A DNA stretch of 35,329 nt from NCBI GenBank assembly GCA_013288685.1, contig JABDBM010000041.1, forward strand, positions 1-35,329, written 5' to 3'. The first letter of the stretch is position 1, and each line of letters begins with the position of its first letter. The position numbers and the translations under genes were made by a program. The DNA comes from Bacteroidota bacterium (GTDB lineage Bacteria > Bacteroidota > Bacteroidia > Sphingobacteriales > Sphingobacteriaceae). Positions 24,504 through 33,621 of the stretch are shown one piece after another. The notes beneath the pieces are model-generated. The model searched no databases. It was not told where the DNA came from and saw nothing but the letters and a program-made list of their open reading frames with translations.

Positions 24504-26939
24504 ATGCATCTCCTTTTGATTTATGGCCATAAAATACTTTCAAAGCTTTCCCTGACGGCTTTGGTTGTTTTCTTTTGTTTATCCGGATGGGCCCAGTCTT
24601 CATTGCCGGTCAATCCACGAATATTAAACAAGCAATGGGATGCTTATTGGATAACACATGCTGAGGCACAGGCAGATATAGCAGGGGTGTTTGAATTTCG
24701 AAAATCTATTGAAATTAATAAGTTACCGGTGTCTATGATCATTCATGTTTCCGCAGATCAACGGTATAAGTTATACGTCAACGGACAGTATGTATGCAAT
24801 GGCCCGGCCCGGGGAAGCTTGTCAAATTGGAATTTTGAAACTGTTGATATTGCTCCTTATTTAAATGTAGGTAAAAATGCAATTGCAGCACTGGTTTGGA
24901 ACTGCCTGGATATGTCGCCTACGGCGCAGGATACCTATTGGCAGACCGGATTTATCCTGCAGGCGGATGCCAGAAAGGACAGCGTGTTTAATTCGAATAA
25001 AACCTGGAAAGTGTTACACGATACCGCTTATGCTATGTATCTCGTCGAAGGGCTATTTGCTTATGCTGCCGGACCAGGTGAAAAATTCGATGGCGAAAAA
25101 CATCCCTGGGAATGGAAACAAGCAAGTTTTAACGATAGTAGCTGGAAAAATGCTGTAGAGACAAACCAGGGCATGCCCACCAATGGCATTACAAAACAAT
25201 GGAAACCGGAAAGGATTTTATGTGCCAGGCAAATTCCTGCCATGGAACGGAAACAACAATTTTTTAAAGCTATACGCCGGGCTGAGGGAATTAATGCAAC
25301 GGCACTGCTTCAGCATAAGGAGTTGACCATACCTGCCAATGTCACCGTAAAAATTTTACTGGATCAGGGGGAATTGACAACCGCTTACCCCTCATTACGA
25401 TACAGTGGAGGCAGCGGTGCCCGAATAAAACTTACCTATTGTGAAAGCCTTTTTATCCCGGGTGATACAAGCAAAAAAAGGATTAATACAAAAGGCATGC
25501 AGAAAGGCGATCGCGACAGCATCGATGGAAAACTTTTAATAGGCAACTATGATATTTTTATTGCTGACGGTGCAAGCAACAGGGAAGTAGAGCCGCTTTG
25601 GTGGCGATGCTTCCGGTATGTCCAGATGGAGATAACAACAAAAGAAGAACCACTGGTATTACAGGAATTCGGAAGTTTTTTTACAGCCTATCCTTTACAA
25701 CAAAAAGCAACTTTTGCCAGTAACCGGCCTGTGCTTGGCGATATTTATGAAACTGCCTGGCATACACAACGCTTATGTGCCGGGGAAACTTTTTTTGACT
25801 GCCCCTATTATGAGCAAATGCAGTATGTCGGTGATACCCGTGTCCAGGGGCTGGTAACCTTTTACGGTTCCGGCGATACAGTGCTGTGGCGTAAGGCCAT
25901 TACAGATTTTTACGAATCCCGCCAGCCTTTTGGCTTGGTCATGTGCGCCTTTCCGGGTAACCGGGTCCAGATAATTCCATCTTTCTCGTTGTTATGGATA
26001 GCCATGCTGAATGACTACCGCATGCATTGTTCGGATGATGCACTCATAAAAAAAATGCTGCCTGCTGTAATGGATAATTTGCAATGGTTTCAAGATCATC
26101 TCCAGCCAAACGGGATGCCGGGTAAACTGGAATGGTGGAATTTCATTGATTGGGTTAAGGATAATAGTTGGGAACGGGGCGTGCCATCTGTTGATAAAAA
26201 CGGACAATCGTCCATTAACAGCCTTTTGTATGTATACGCACTGCAGCAGGCCGTTTCATTGTTTAACAGCTATGGATACACGCAGCAGGCAGCACGCTAT
26301 GCCGCAACTGCCGGCAGCATAAAAGCGGCGGTATACAAAACGTGCTGGGATGAAAAAAAACAGCTGCTGGCAGATAATGCAGATAAACAGCACTACAGTC
26401 AGCATGCGCAGATCCTGGCAACCTTGGTTGATCTTTTACCCTTAAAAAAACAGCAGCAACTGATGCTGAACACTTACCAAAACGATTCGATTGCCGCTTG
26501 CAGTTATTATTTCCGTTTCTACCTGGCAGAAGCCATGAGAAAAACCGGGCTTGGGGGTAAGTATACAGATATGTTGCAGCCGTGGAAAAGTATGCTGGCA
26601 AACGGCTTAACTACGTTTTCGGAAGAACCGGAACCGTCTCGTTCAGATTGTCACGCATGGAGTGCTTCGCCTGCGTACCACCTTTTATCGCTTGTATGTG
26701 GCATAGAGCCGGCAGGGCCGGGATTTAACAAAGTAAAAATCGCACCTAACCCCGGTAGCCTTGAATGGCTGGAAGGGGACATGCCACATAAATCCGGTGC
26801 AATTCATGTAAAACTTAAACAATCAAAAACCGGCCTCCTTAGCGGCTTAATAACCCTCCCCAAAAAACTATATGGCTATTATGAATGGAAAGGAAAAAAG
26901 ACAAAATTGAAGCCGGGTATAAATTATATTCATAGCTGA
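24504..26939 (+). CDS. Glycoside hydrolase family 78 alpha-L-rhamnosidase, exported
   Basis: An 811-residue enzyme. An N-terminal signal peptide ends near residue 30 (VVFFCLSGWAQS). A beta-sandwich domain with rhamnosidase-type features follows (RYKLYVNGQYVCNGPARG at about 87-104, a lectin-like N domain). The (alpha/alpha)6 catalytic domain contains FDCPYYEQMQYVGDTRVQ (431-448), with the acidic residues expected of GH78, and NGMPGKLEWWNFIDWVKDN further on. The C-terminal beta domain ends GYYEWKGKKTKLKPG. It cleaves terminal alpha-L-rhamnose from plant or bacterial glycans, probably in the periplasm or at the surface. No SusC/SusD pair is in the window, so it is not part of a visible utilisation locus. 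Confidence 0.92.
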   Translation: MHLLLIYGHKILSKLSLTALVVFFCLSGWAQSSLPVNPRILNKQWDAYWITHAEAQADIAGVFEFRKSIEINKLPVSMIIHVSADQRYKLYVNGQYVCNGPARGSLSNWNFETVDIAPYLNVGKNAIAALVWNCLDMSPTAQDTYWQTGFILQADARKDSVFNSNKTWKVLHDTAYAMYLVEGLFAYAAGPGEKFDGEKHPWEWKQASFNDSSWKNAVETNQGMPTNGITKQWKPERILCARQIPAMERKQQFFKAIRRAEGINATALLQHKELTIPANVTVKILLDQGELTTAYPSLRYSGGSGARIKLTYCESLFIPGDTSKKRINTKGMQKGDRDSIDGKLLIGNYDIFIADGASNREVEPLWWRCFRYVQMEITTKEEPLVLQEFGSFFTAYPLQQKATFASNRPVLGDIYETAWHTQRLCAGETFFDCPYYEQMQYVGDTRVQGLVTFYGSGDTVLWRKAITDFYESRQPFGLVMCAFPGNRVQIIPSFSLLWIAMLNDYRMHCSDDALIKKMLPAVMDNLQWFQDHLQPNGMPGKLEWWNFIDWVKDNSWERGVPSVDKNGQSSINSLLYVYALQQAVSLFNSYGYTQQAARYAATAGSIKAAVYKTCWDEKKQLLADNADKQHYSQHAQILATLVDLLPLKKQQQLMLNTYQNDSIAACSYYFRFYLAEAMRKTGLGGKYTDMLQPWKSMLANGLTTFSEEPEPSRSDCHAWSASPAYHLLSLVCGIEPAGPGFNKVKIAPNPGSLEWLEGDMPHKSGAIHVKLKQSKTGLLSGLITLPKKLYGYYEWKGKKTKLKPGINYIHS

Positions 26940-26967
26940 ACTTTGATGGGAAATGCCCACAGGTTCG

Positions 26968-27549
26968 TTAGGCGTACCCGCGTTTGAGCAGGTATTCGGC
27001 CCCGGCTTCAAATGCTTCATCCGATGGCACAGCGAAGCCGAAGGCGTCTGCCAGCCGGTTGGTTAAATTAAAGGCGAAGCAAACGGCGAGGGCGTCTTCG
27101 ATCTGCTGCGGGCTGACTCCCGCTGCTATGACCGTCCGCATATCATCTGCGTTTACCGTATGCTCCCTTGTTAGTTTGCCGATCATTTGCAAGGTCGAGC
27201 GTAGCACAGGTGTTATCGGCGCATTTTTAATATCCGTTAATACCCGGTCAACTTTTTCAGCGTCATGGTAAGCACCGGCTGCCGTCGCCGTATGTGCCTT
27301 AATGCAAAATGCACATTCGTTCAGGTAAGAAACATAGGCGGCCATCAGTTCGCGCTCACCTGCAGTCCACGCTGAAGGGCCACGCATAGCGCGTTGGGTA
27401 AACTGCTTGGCCGGGTTACCATAAAAATCGGGGCGGTAAAAGACCAGCCTGGCAGCATCAGGCAAAGGATATCCTGAGAAAAGTTTGATGATACCGAACA
27501 ATACTTTTGTGCCAAACTTGTAGCCGCTATTTAATATCTCAAGACGCAT
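26968..27549 (-). CDS. Carboxymuconolactone decarboxylase / AhpD-like protein
   Basis: A 193-residue helical protein with the AhpD-type active site E78-C79-A-F-C82-I-K-A-H86, a redox CxxC followed by His. The following helices (VNADDMRTVIAAGVSPQQIE, then DALAVCFAFNLTNRLADAFG) are typical of peroxidase-related CMD proteins. Such enzymes remove peroxides using the CxxC pair. The start overlaps the end of the partner gene by 11 bases, so translation is coupled. The end faces the rhamnosidase gene. Confidence 0.9.
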   Translation of the reverse strand: MRLEILNSGYKFGTKVLFGIIKLFSGYPLPDAARLVFYRPDFYGNPAKQFTQRAMRGPSAWTAGERELMAAYVSYLNECAFCIKAHTATAAGAYHDAEKVDRVLTDIKNAPITPVLRSTLQMIGKLTREHTVNADDMRTVIAAGVSPQQIEDALAVCFAFNLTNRLADAFGFAVPSDEAFEAGAEYLLKRGYA

Positions 27550-27859
27550 GACGGCCTCCTTCCTGTATCGCTTCGGCCAAAGCAGTCAGACCGCTTTGGT
27601 ACTGCCTGGACGCCTGGCCAACGGCACCGCAAATAACGAGTTCAAATAACTGGTCTTCAGTTATGCCCGTTGCTTTTACTGCTGCAATATCGTTGTCGGT
27701 TACTTTATAGGGTTGGTGCGCCACTTTATCGATGAGCGCATTTAGGGACGCAGGCAGACCGGTGTTGTCAAATGCTGCTTGTCGCAGCTGGGGTGTGCTC
27801 TCGCCTTTGCCTTTGAGAACATGGCGCGTCAAATCCTGATAAAGCTTTTGGTATTCCAT
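27539..27859 (-). CDS. CMD-like partner protein without CxxC
   Basis: A 106-residue helical protein with features of a CMD half-domain (NDIAAVKATGITEDQLFELV, then ICGAVGQASRQYQSGLTALA). It lacks the CxxC-H active site. It overlaps the AhpD-like gene by 11 bases. By analogy with other AhpD-type pairs the two may form a mixed complex, with this subunit as the non-catalytic partner. This is inferred from the overlap and from the shared helical motif only. Confidence 0.75.
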   Translation of the reverse strand: MEYQKLYQDLTRHVLKGKGESTPQLRQAAFDNTGLPASLNALIDKVAHQPYKVTDNDIAAVKATGITEDQLFELVICGAVGQASRQYQSGLTALAEAIQEGGRHAS

Positions 27860-28036
27860 AACGGTTACTTTTTTTCAAAGCTACAAAACGTACAGCTTTG
27901 TGGTCTACATAATATGTTCGTTTACAAGCTTTTATGACTTATAAAAAATATATTGGTAACGTAATTTACATGTATTGATGTTATTGCCTCTTTTAATGGC
28001 ACACAAAAGTGCTTCATCAGCCGCTCATAAATTGCG

Positions 28037-29557
28037 TTAAGGGAATTTCTGGCTAAGTTCCTCGCTCAAAGCCGTAATTTCACGGATGATTCCATCGAGC
28101 CGTTCCGCCTCCAGGCTGAACAGCGGGATCAGCTCTTTGGCGGAACCGTCCAGCCGGGACAGTTCGGCCAGTCCCAGGATATTGGCGACCGGCACGCGCA
28201 GCTTATGGGATTGTATCCAGGCGATTTCGCGGAGCTTGTCATTTTGCTTTTCGATTTGCTCCACATGTTCCCGCTGCGCGGTAATGTCTCTTAAAAAGCA
28301 GTTCACACCTGTCACTTCCTGCTGCTCGTCCACAATAGGGTTAAAGCTTAATTCTTCAAAATGCTTATGGCCATCGAGTTCCCGCTCGCGGATGACCAGA
28401 AAGGCCTCGCCCCTGAATGCGCGGCGGTAACTATCCAGGACCGGCCGCATGATGTCCTGTTCAAAGTCGGCGTTGCTGATCGTTTCCGGCCTCTTCCCGG
28501 TTAGCCGTTCCACCCGGTCCCAGAAAGCGCCGTTACCTGTAATGATATTAAAGTCACGGTCCACGGACCAGATCAGGTCGCGGGTATTGTTGATGATCGC
28601 CCGCAGGTTCTGCCCGTCGCGGGCGATCTTTTCGCGCATCAGTTTTTCGTCCGTAATGTCCCGGAAATAGATCGCCAGTCCGCTTTTGATCGGGTAGGCG
28701 CTGGCCGAAACCCACATCCCATTGAGGGTATTGAACTCCTCGAAATGCACGCTGACCTGCTCGCGGAGTGCCCGCTCATATTCCCTGAAATAACAGCGTT
28801 CCTTGCCGTAAGGGAACAGTTCCCAGACGTTTTTTCCTAAAAGATCGCCGCGCTTCCGTTGTTGTATTCTTTCGTATTCCTTATTGATATACGTAAAATT
28901 CCAATCGCGGTCGACGGTATAGAACGCGTCGGTCATACTCTCCAGCACATTTTCAAGTTCGGCAGTCTTTTCGGCCAGCGCCTTTTCGGTGCGCACTTTC
29001 TGATCGATATTGACCACCAGGGTTTGTTTGGCCGGCACGCCTTCAAACACCGTATGATGGGAAAAGACGCGCACATGAAAAGTGTCCCCGTTCTTTTTAC
29101 GGTGCAGCCAGCGCCCGGCATCCGCATAGCGGCCCGGAACCTTCCTCACGGCTGCTAAAAAAGCGGGAACCTCTTCCGCGGGCCGGATATCGGTGATCTT
29201 CAGCTGTAAAAATTCCGCCTGGCTATAACCGTACTGGTCAGTGGCGGCAGTATTGACCGCCAGGAAACGGAAATTCCGGCTATCGAAAATAAACATAGGT
29301 ACCGGAACCTCTTCGAACAACCGGCGGTAATCGTCCCGAGTCTTGCGGAGCTCACGCGCCTGATGGCTGATCCTGCGGTACAGGATCAAACTGACCAGCA
29401 GGATTACGATGAAATCGTTCAGGCTGCGGAACAGGTCCCGGTGCGCAGGCGCCAGTTGCAGCGCCACATGGCTGATCAGCGGATCGGCAACGAAGGCCCA
29501 GCCCACTGCTGCTGCGATAATGATAAACGGGATATTCAACTTTGCAAAACGGCCCAT
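28037..29557 (-). CDS. Membrane PAS sensor with histidine phosphoacceptor domain and no ATPase
   Basis: A 506-residue protein. Two N-terminal membrane spans (about 9-26 and 45-62) are followed by three PAS domains, with a PFMF-like start (VPMFIFDSRNFRFLAVNTAA) and motifs such as FRDITDEKL. The C-terminal helix pair has H451 in QSHKLRVPVANILGL. No ATP-binding box follows. A real Shine-Dalgarno is present: GGAGAGG just before the ATG. It shares this architecture with the multi-PAS protein at 20613 and is divergent from a complete kinase at 29788, which may supply phosphate. Confidence 0.9.
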   Translation of the reverse strand: MGRFAKLNIPFIIIAAAVGWAFVADPLISHVALQLAPAHRDLFRSLNDFIVILLVSLILYRRISHQARELRKTRDDYRRLFEEVPVPMFIFDSRNFRFLAVNTAATDQYGYSQAEFLQLKITDIRPAEEVPAFLAAVRKVPGRYADAGRWLHRKKNGDTFHVRVFSHHTVFEGVPAKQTLVVNIDQKVRTEKALAEKTAELENVLESMTDAFYTVDRDWNFTYINKEYERIQQRKRGDLLGKNVWELFPYGKERCYFREYERALREQVSVHFEEFNTLNGMWVSASAYPIKSGLAIYFRDITDEKLMREKIARDGQNLRAIINNTRDLIWSVDRDFNIITGNGAFWDRVERLTGKRPETISNADFEQDIMRPVLDSYRRAFRGEAFLVIRERELDGHKHFEELSFNPIVDEQQEVTGVNCFLRDITAQREHVEQIEKQNDKLREIAWIQSHKLRVPVANILGLAELSRLDGSAKELIPLFSLEAERLDGIIREITALSEELSQKFP

Positions 29558-29787
29558 GTTCCTCTCCTTTTTCCGTAAAATTACGCCTTTAAATTATTAA
29601 TTTTTATTTAATAGTTGTTTCCTATTAATATAATGAAGGAGTCCGCCAATTAAAATTTCCGTTTTTATTCAACTTTTTTGGATTATTTGTTGAAATACAA
29701 AACAATAAGGGTGGTTTTTGATTAATACAATCGGTAAATTTCCTGTTACAATTTATTCATCATCATTTTCGTTTTAGCCTATACATT

Positions 29788-31932
29788 ATGAGATTTCCCA
29801 AAGGACACCGGTTATTGCATTTGGTATTGAATAAGGATAGTTTGACCGGTTACAGGGAACGTGTTAAACTCCTGAACCAATACATCCTGCCGCTGATCCT
29901 GCTGGCGCTGTTGTTTACCTTTTTCCTGTTTCGGAACAGCGATGAAATAGATGCTTCCGCATACTTTGCCTTTTTTCTCTTCGCCGCATTAAGTTTATGC
30001 GGCGTATTATTATTTAGGCTGGCGCAGGAAAGAACTGCGCGCAAGTCGGCTGAAAGCAATGCCCGCGTGCATGCCGCGCGGCTTTCCAATATTTACAATT
30101 CGGGCATCATCGGTTTGCTTTATACGCGCTTTGACGGGGTTATCACAGAGGCAAATGATGTATTTTTGGATATGATAGGGTATTCGCGATCTGATTTGGA
30201 ACAGGGGTTAATCAGCTGGGCCGACATGACACCACCGGAATATAAGGAAATAAGTGAGCTTGCGCTTGTTCAATTAAGGGAAAAGGGCGCCTGTGAGCCC
30301 TTCACCAAAGAATACCGGAGAAAAGACGGCGGGCGGGTATACGTATTACTGGCATCGTCGCTGCTGACTAAAGGCGATCATGCCGAAATACTGACTTACG
30401 CCATTGATATTACCAATCTAAAAGAATCCGAAAAGCGGGAACAGGCGCTAGGATTGAAAATACGGCACCAGCAGGAGGAAATGTTCCGGGTGCTCAACGA
30501 GGCGCCGGTTGCCATTGTGATCCGCAAGGGGCCGGAACTGGCCATCGAATACGCAAACCAGACCGCGTTGAATTATACGCCTTTTGACCGGGCACAGGCG
30601 GCCGGTACATCCGTCGACGCATTTCACCAAAGGTTAAAGACCGGCGTGGATATAACGCCGCTGAAAAATGTTTACCTGACCGGCAAGGCCGTTAAAGGGA
30701 AAGCGCTCCCGGTGAAATACGACCGTGACGGCAGGGGCAACCTGACCGAGGGCTGGTTCGACTATGTCTGGGAACCCACCTTCGCCGAAGAGGGGAACGT
30801 GACCGGGGTAGCGACCTTTACTTTTGAAGTCACCGACCTGATGCATGCGAACGCCAGGCTGAAAGCGAATGAGCAGCATTTCCGGTTTATTGCGGATGCC
30901 ATACCGCATAAAATGTGGACCTCCGGGGCGGATGGGGTGGCGACCTACTATAACCAGGGGTGGATGGAATACCTGCAGGAAACCGATATCGGGCAATTAA
31001 GGGCCAAGGCCTGGGAGGCGGTCCACCCTGATGAATTGGACTATGTGACCGCGCAGTGGAGCAGCACTGTCGGAAAGGGTGAAGATATGGAAATGGAGCA
31101 CCGGCTGTGCCGCCACGACGGGGTCTACCAGTGGCACCTGACCCGGGTTTGCGCCTGTAAAGATGAAAACGGGCAGGTGACGATGTACGTCGGTTCCAGC
31201 ACCAATATCCATGAACAAAAGACGGCCGCTATTGCGCTCCGGCTGTCCAATGAAAAAAAGGATGAGTTCCTGGGTGTCGCAACGCACGAACTCCGCACGC
31301 CCATTACCAGCATGAAGGCCTCGTTACAAAGCCTTGAACGCGCGGCATTGGCGGGCACCGGACCGGACAAGGCTTTATCGCTGGTCAGCCTGGCCAACCG
31401 GCAGGTGAACAAACTCACCGGGATCGTCAATGACCTGACTGACGTCAGTAAGATACAATCCGGGAAGCTGCAACTCAATAAAAGCGTGTTCACCCTGAGT
31501 GACTCGGTCAAAGAGCTCATCGCCGACTTTGAACTGCAAAAGACCGACTGCAGCTTTGTTATCCAGGCCGGCGATGAATTGCCCGTTAACGCGGACAAGA
31601 TCCGGATCGACCAGGTGATTTCCAATTTAATATCCAACGCTGTCAAATACTCCCCATCCAACGCGACTATTAGTATTTTGGTAGAGACCACGCAAAACCG
31701 CACGGTATGCTCCGTGACCGATGAAGGCATTGGTATCCCGGAGGAACTGCAGCCTTTTATCTTCGACCGCTTTTTCCGCGTTCACCCTTCCTCGCAAATG
31801 TTTTCGGGGTTGGGCCTGGGCTTGTTTATTTCTTCCGAAATAGTTAAGCAACATGGGGGCAGCATGGAAGTACAAAGCCAGGAAGGCAAAGGCTCCTGCT
31901 TTTCGTTTGCTCTGCCAATTTCAGATCTCTAA
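29788..31932 (+). CDS. Membrane PAS histidine kinase, complete
   Basis: A 714-residue sensor kinase. Two membrane spans (about 32-49 and 56-77) precede three PAS domains (about 100-215, 228-350, 365-485). HisKA follows, with H500 in ATHELRTPITSMK. The HATPase domain shows the N box (QVISNLISNAVKYSP), G1 (DEGIGIPEE) and G2 (GLGLGLFI). It autophosphorylates and passes phosphate to a response regulator, which is not in the window. It is the only complete kinase among the three PAS proteins here and is divergent from the ATPase-less sensor at 28037. Confidence 0.93.
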   Translation: MRFPKGHRLLHLVLNKDSLTGYRERVKLLNQYILPLILLALLFTFFLFRNSDEIDASAYFAFFLFAALSLCGVLLFRLAQERTARKSAESNARVHAARLSNIYNSGIIGLLYTRFDGVITEANDVFLDMIGYSRSDLEQGLISWADMTPPEYKEISELALVQLREKGACEPFTKEYRRKDGGRVYVLLASSLLTKGDHAEILTYAIDITNLKESEKREQALGLKIRHQQEEMFRVLNEAPVAIVIRKGPELAIEYANQTALNYTPFDRAQAAGTSVDAFHQRLKTGVDITPLKNVYLTGKAVKGKALPVKYDRDGRGNLTEGWFDYVWEPTFAEEGNVTGVATFTFEVTDLMHANARLKANEQHFRFIADAIPHKMWTSGADGVATYYNQGWMEYLQETDIGQLRAKAWEAVHPDELDYVTAQWSSTVGKGEDMEMEHRLCRHDGVYQWHLTRVCACKDENGQVTMYVGSSTNIHEQKTAAIALRLSNEKKDEFLGVATHELRTPITSMKASLQSLERAALAGTGPDKALSLVSLANRQVNKLTGIVNDLTDVSKIQSGKLQLNKSVFTLSDSVKELIADFELQKTDCSFVIQAGDELPVNADKIRIDQVISNLISNAVKYSPSNATISILVETTQNRTVCSVTDEGIGIPEELQPFIFDRFFRVHPSSQMFSGLGLGLFISSEIVKQHGGSMEVQSQEGKGSCFSFALPISDL

Positions 31933-32057
31933 CGGGTCGCTGACTATTTGATTTTCTGGCTGCGTTGATTAATTTTATGAAAACAATCATTACCTCAGGT
32001 CATCATATCTGACAGTTATGTCAACGATAAAGGATGCTGTGTGCCAAAAAATAATTT

Positions 32058-32246
32058 ATGGAAATCGACAACAATGAAGATTTGAAGAGCGGCGATGCCT
32101 GTATCGCGATCAAAGGGACGCACAAAGGCAAGACCGGAATGGCGGCCGATTTTAACAAAAGTAAGACGGGGCATGTGACCATCACGGTGGTGCAATCTGA
32201 CGGCGAACGGTTCAAGACGCTCGCCCGAAATGTAAAAAAGCAATAA
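32058..32246 (+). CDS. Small KOW-motif protein
   Basis: A 62-residue protein beginning MEIDNNEDLKSGDACIAIKG and continuing THKGKTGMAADFNKSKTGHV. The 'GDACIAIKGTHKGKTG' stretch has the pattern of the KOW loop found in ribosomal proteins and NusG. KOW domains bind RNA or ribosomes. The role here is unknown. The VOC remnant starts two bases after its stop, so the two were probably co-translated. Confidence 0.7.
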   Translation: MEIDNNEDLKSGDACIAIKGTHKGKTGMAADFNKSKTGHVTITVVQSDGERFKTLARNVKKQ

Positions 32247-32248
32247 AA

Positions 32249-32474
32249 ATGAGTGAATTGATCAGGGTGGACAATATAGGGAATCGTCGTAGCATCCCTG
32301 GATGAGGCCATCGCGTTTTTTCAGAGATCGGCTTGAAGCTGGAAGTCCGTATGATGGTAGAAGGCGAATGGGCGGGACGCATCACCGGTTTAGGCAACGA
32401 GCGTGTAGAAATAGCCATGATGGTAACCCCGGACGGACATAGCCGGCTGGAGCTGTCACGTTTTGCTGAACCCG
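32249..32474 (+). pseudogene. VOC-family (glyoxalase-like) protein remnant
   Basis: The start at 32249 reads MSELIRVDNIG, after which removing one G from the run at 32279-32281 gives IVVASLDEAIAF. A further T in the run near 32320 is then needed to reach EIGLKLEVRMMVEGEWAGRI and then ITGLGNERVEIAMMVTPDGH, ending in the metal-site-like stretch RLELSRF. So two single-base shifts of opposite effect break the N-terminus, and the C-terminal half is absent after about 32474. It immediately follows the KOW gene. Confidence 0.6.
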
Positions 32475-32606
32475 CTGTGTATCTTTCTGCCCAAATCGGT
32501 ACCGTGAATCAGGTCGGGATGTATGAACAGCGCCCAACCTTCATCAACAATAACCGCGTTAGGAGAGCCAATACCACCTGTTTTGATGGGTTCGCGGAAG
32601 GGGGTT
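32456..32606 (-). pseudogene. Probable AraC-family N-terminal domain remnant
   Basis: On the minus strand the frame encodes PFREPIKTGGIGSPNAVIVD, then EGWALFIHPDLIHGTDLGRK, then a stop. The segment GWALFIHPDLI-x-GT-x-LG resembles the sensor domain of a common Bacteroidota AraC group ('GW-x-LxFHPDLI-x-x-x-x-LG'). Both ends are missing. VOC and AraC genes commonly sit close together; here both are cut off near 32474, as expected from one deletion between convergent genes. Low confidence. Confidence 0.35.
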
Positions 32607-32910
32607 TATCAAAACATAAACATTAAGGTACAGGGTAGTAATATTAAACAAACCAATACTTCTGTAGCATCCGTGACATTGCCTGGAGGCTTTAGAGCCG
32701 ATTTTGCAAAACGATACTGAAATTTGGAAAGTGTAAAAGGAGCTTAAGTATATTGGAAAATGAAATATCGTTTGACTAAAACGGCGGTTAAATGTTTCCG
32801 CTGTCCTATAGTACCTCATTACCCGATTTTAAATCCGTTGGAACGGGTTGGTGACTAATCATCTTTGTAACAATTTAATAGAAATGGCATTTATTTTAAA
32901 CAACACATCT
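32607..32910. other. Intergenic region with a short coding-like stretch
   Basis: About 300 bases with no called gene. One plus-strand frame (to a TGA at 32718-32720) reads NINIKVQGSNIKQTNTSVAS and ends FRADFAKRY, which looks like the tail of some protein but has no recognisable family or natural start. The rest is AT-rich. Confidence 0.35.
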
Positions 32911-32940
32911 GATGTTTAATTTAAACATCGTATGTTTGTA
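32901..32940 (+). promoter_or_regulatory. FadR operator overlapping a -7 element
   Basis: A 19-base perfect palindrome, GATGTTTAATTTAAACATC (32911-32929), is flanked by related half-sites (ACATCTGATGT at 32905-32915 and AACATCGTATGTTT at 32923-32936). TATGTTTG (32931-32938) fits the -7 consensus TAnnTTTG and lies inside the array. A dimer bound here would block the promoter, so the FadR gene is probably autorepressed. The start codon is 10 to 19 bases beyond, giving a very short leader. Confidence 0.55.
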
Positions 32941-32956
32941 TTGTCAAATGGTAATT

Positions 32957-33610
32957 ATGGAAGTTTCAGAAAAGCTGAGTGATAAGGTCGCCAATCAAAT
33001 CAGGCAGGATATTGCCGGGCATAAATACCGGGCGGGTGAAAAAATACCCGCTGAACCTGAGCTAATGAAGCTATATGGCGTAGGCCGGTCGACCATCCGG
33101 GAAGCCATCAAAATATTGTCTATGACAGGTACATTGAGGGTACAACAGGGTTCCGGCACTTTTGTAAATACAACCGTACAGTTGGAAACAATTGATCAGC
33201 GGTTACGACAGGCCGATTTTGACGAGATCAATGCCGTCAGGAGATTGCTCGAAAATGAAATCATAAAGCTGGCTGCAAAAAACCATACGGAGGACGATTT
33301 AGAAGAGATGAAGCAAAGCCTGGAAAACAGAAAGCAGGCAATACGTAACGAGCAAAGACAACTATGCGTTGACGCTGATATTGCTTTTCATATAGCCATT
33401 GCAAGGGCTTCTTCAAACAAAGCGCTCGCCGATCTTTACCAAAGTTTTACGATAATCATACGCGATTTCTTCTCCAAAAGAGAAGTTCGGGGAATCACTG
33501 ATTTTGCAATGAGTCATCACTTACACGAGCAATTATTGGAAGCTATTAAAAACAAAAAAGAAAAACTGGCACAACAGGTGCTTGATAAAATTATAGAGAA
33601 TAACTACTAA
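32957..33610 (+). CDS. FadR/GntR-family transcriptional regulator
   Basis: A 217-residue regulator starting MEVSEKLSDKVANQIRQDIA. The winged helix is complete: GEKIPAEPELMKLYGVGRST, then IREAIKILSMTGTLRVQQGS and GTFV. The C-terminal helical FCD-type ligand domain follows. ATG 32957 is preferred because the N-terminal helix of the HTH begins right there; an ATG at 32948 or a start at 32912 is also possible, but the latter overlaps the operator. It heads a cluster with a small membrane protein and TolC, as in efflux loci of this phylum. The ligand is unknown. Confidence 0.85.
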   Translation: MEVSEKLSDKVANQIRQDIAGHKYRAGEKIPAEPELMKLYGVGRSTIREAIKILSMTGTLRVQQGSGTFVNTTVQLETIDQRLRQADFDEINAVRRLLENEIIKLAAKNHTEDDLEEMKQSLENRKQAIRNEQRQLCVDADIAFHIAIARASSNKALADLYQSFTIIIRDFFSKREVRGITDFAMSHHLHEQLLEAIKNKKEKLAQQVLDKIIENNY

Positions 33611-33621
33611 AATAAAGGATA

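Noticed and set aside
31125..31730. 201-codon open frame on the minus strand
   Set aside because: Antisense to the HisKA/HATPase region of the complete kinase, whose motifs are unmistakable.
32523..32720. 65-codon plus-strand frame overlapping the AraC-like remnant
   Set aside because: No natural start and only its last third looks protein-like; noted in the gap entry, not called as a gene.
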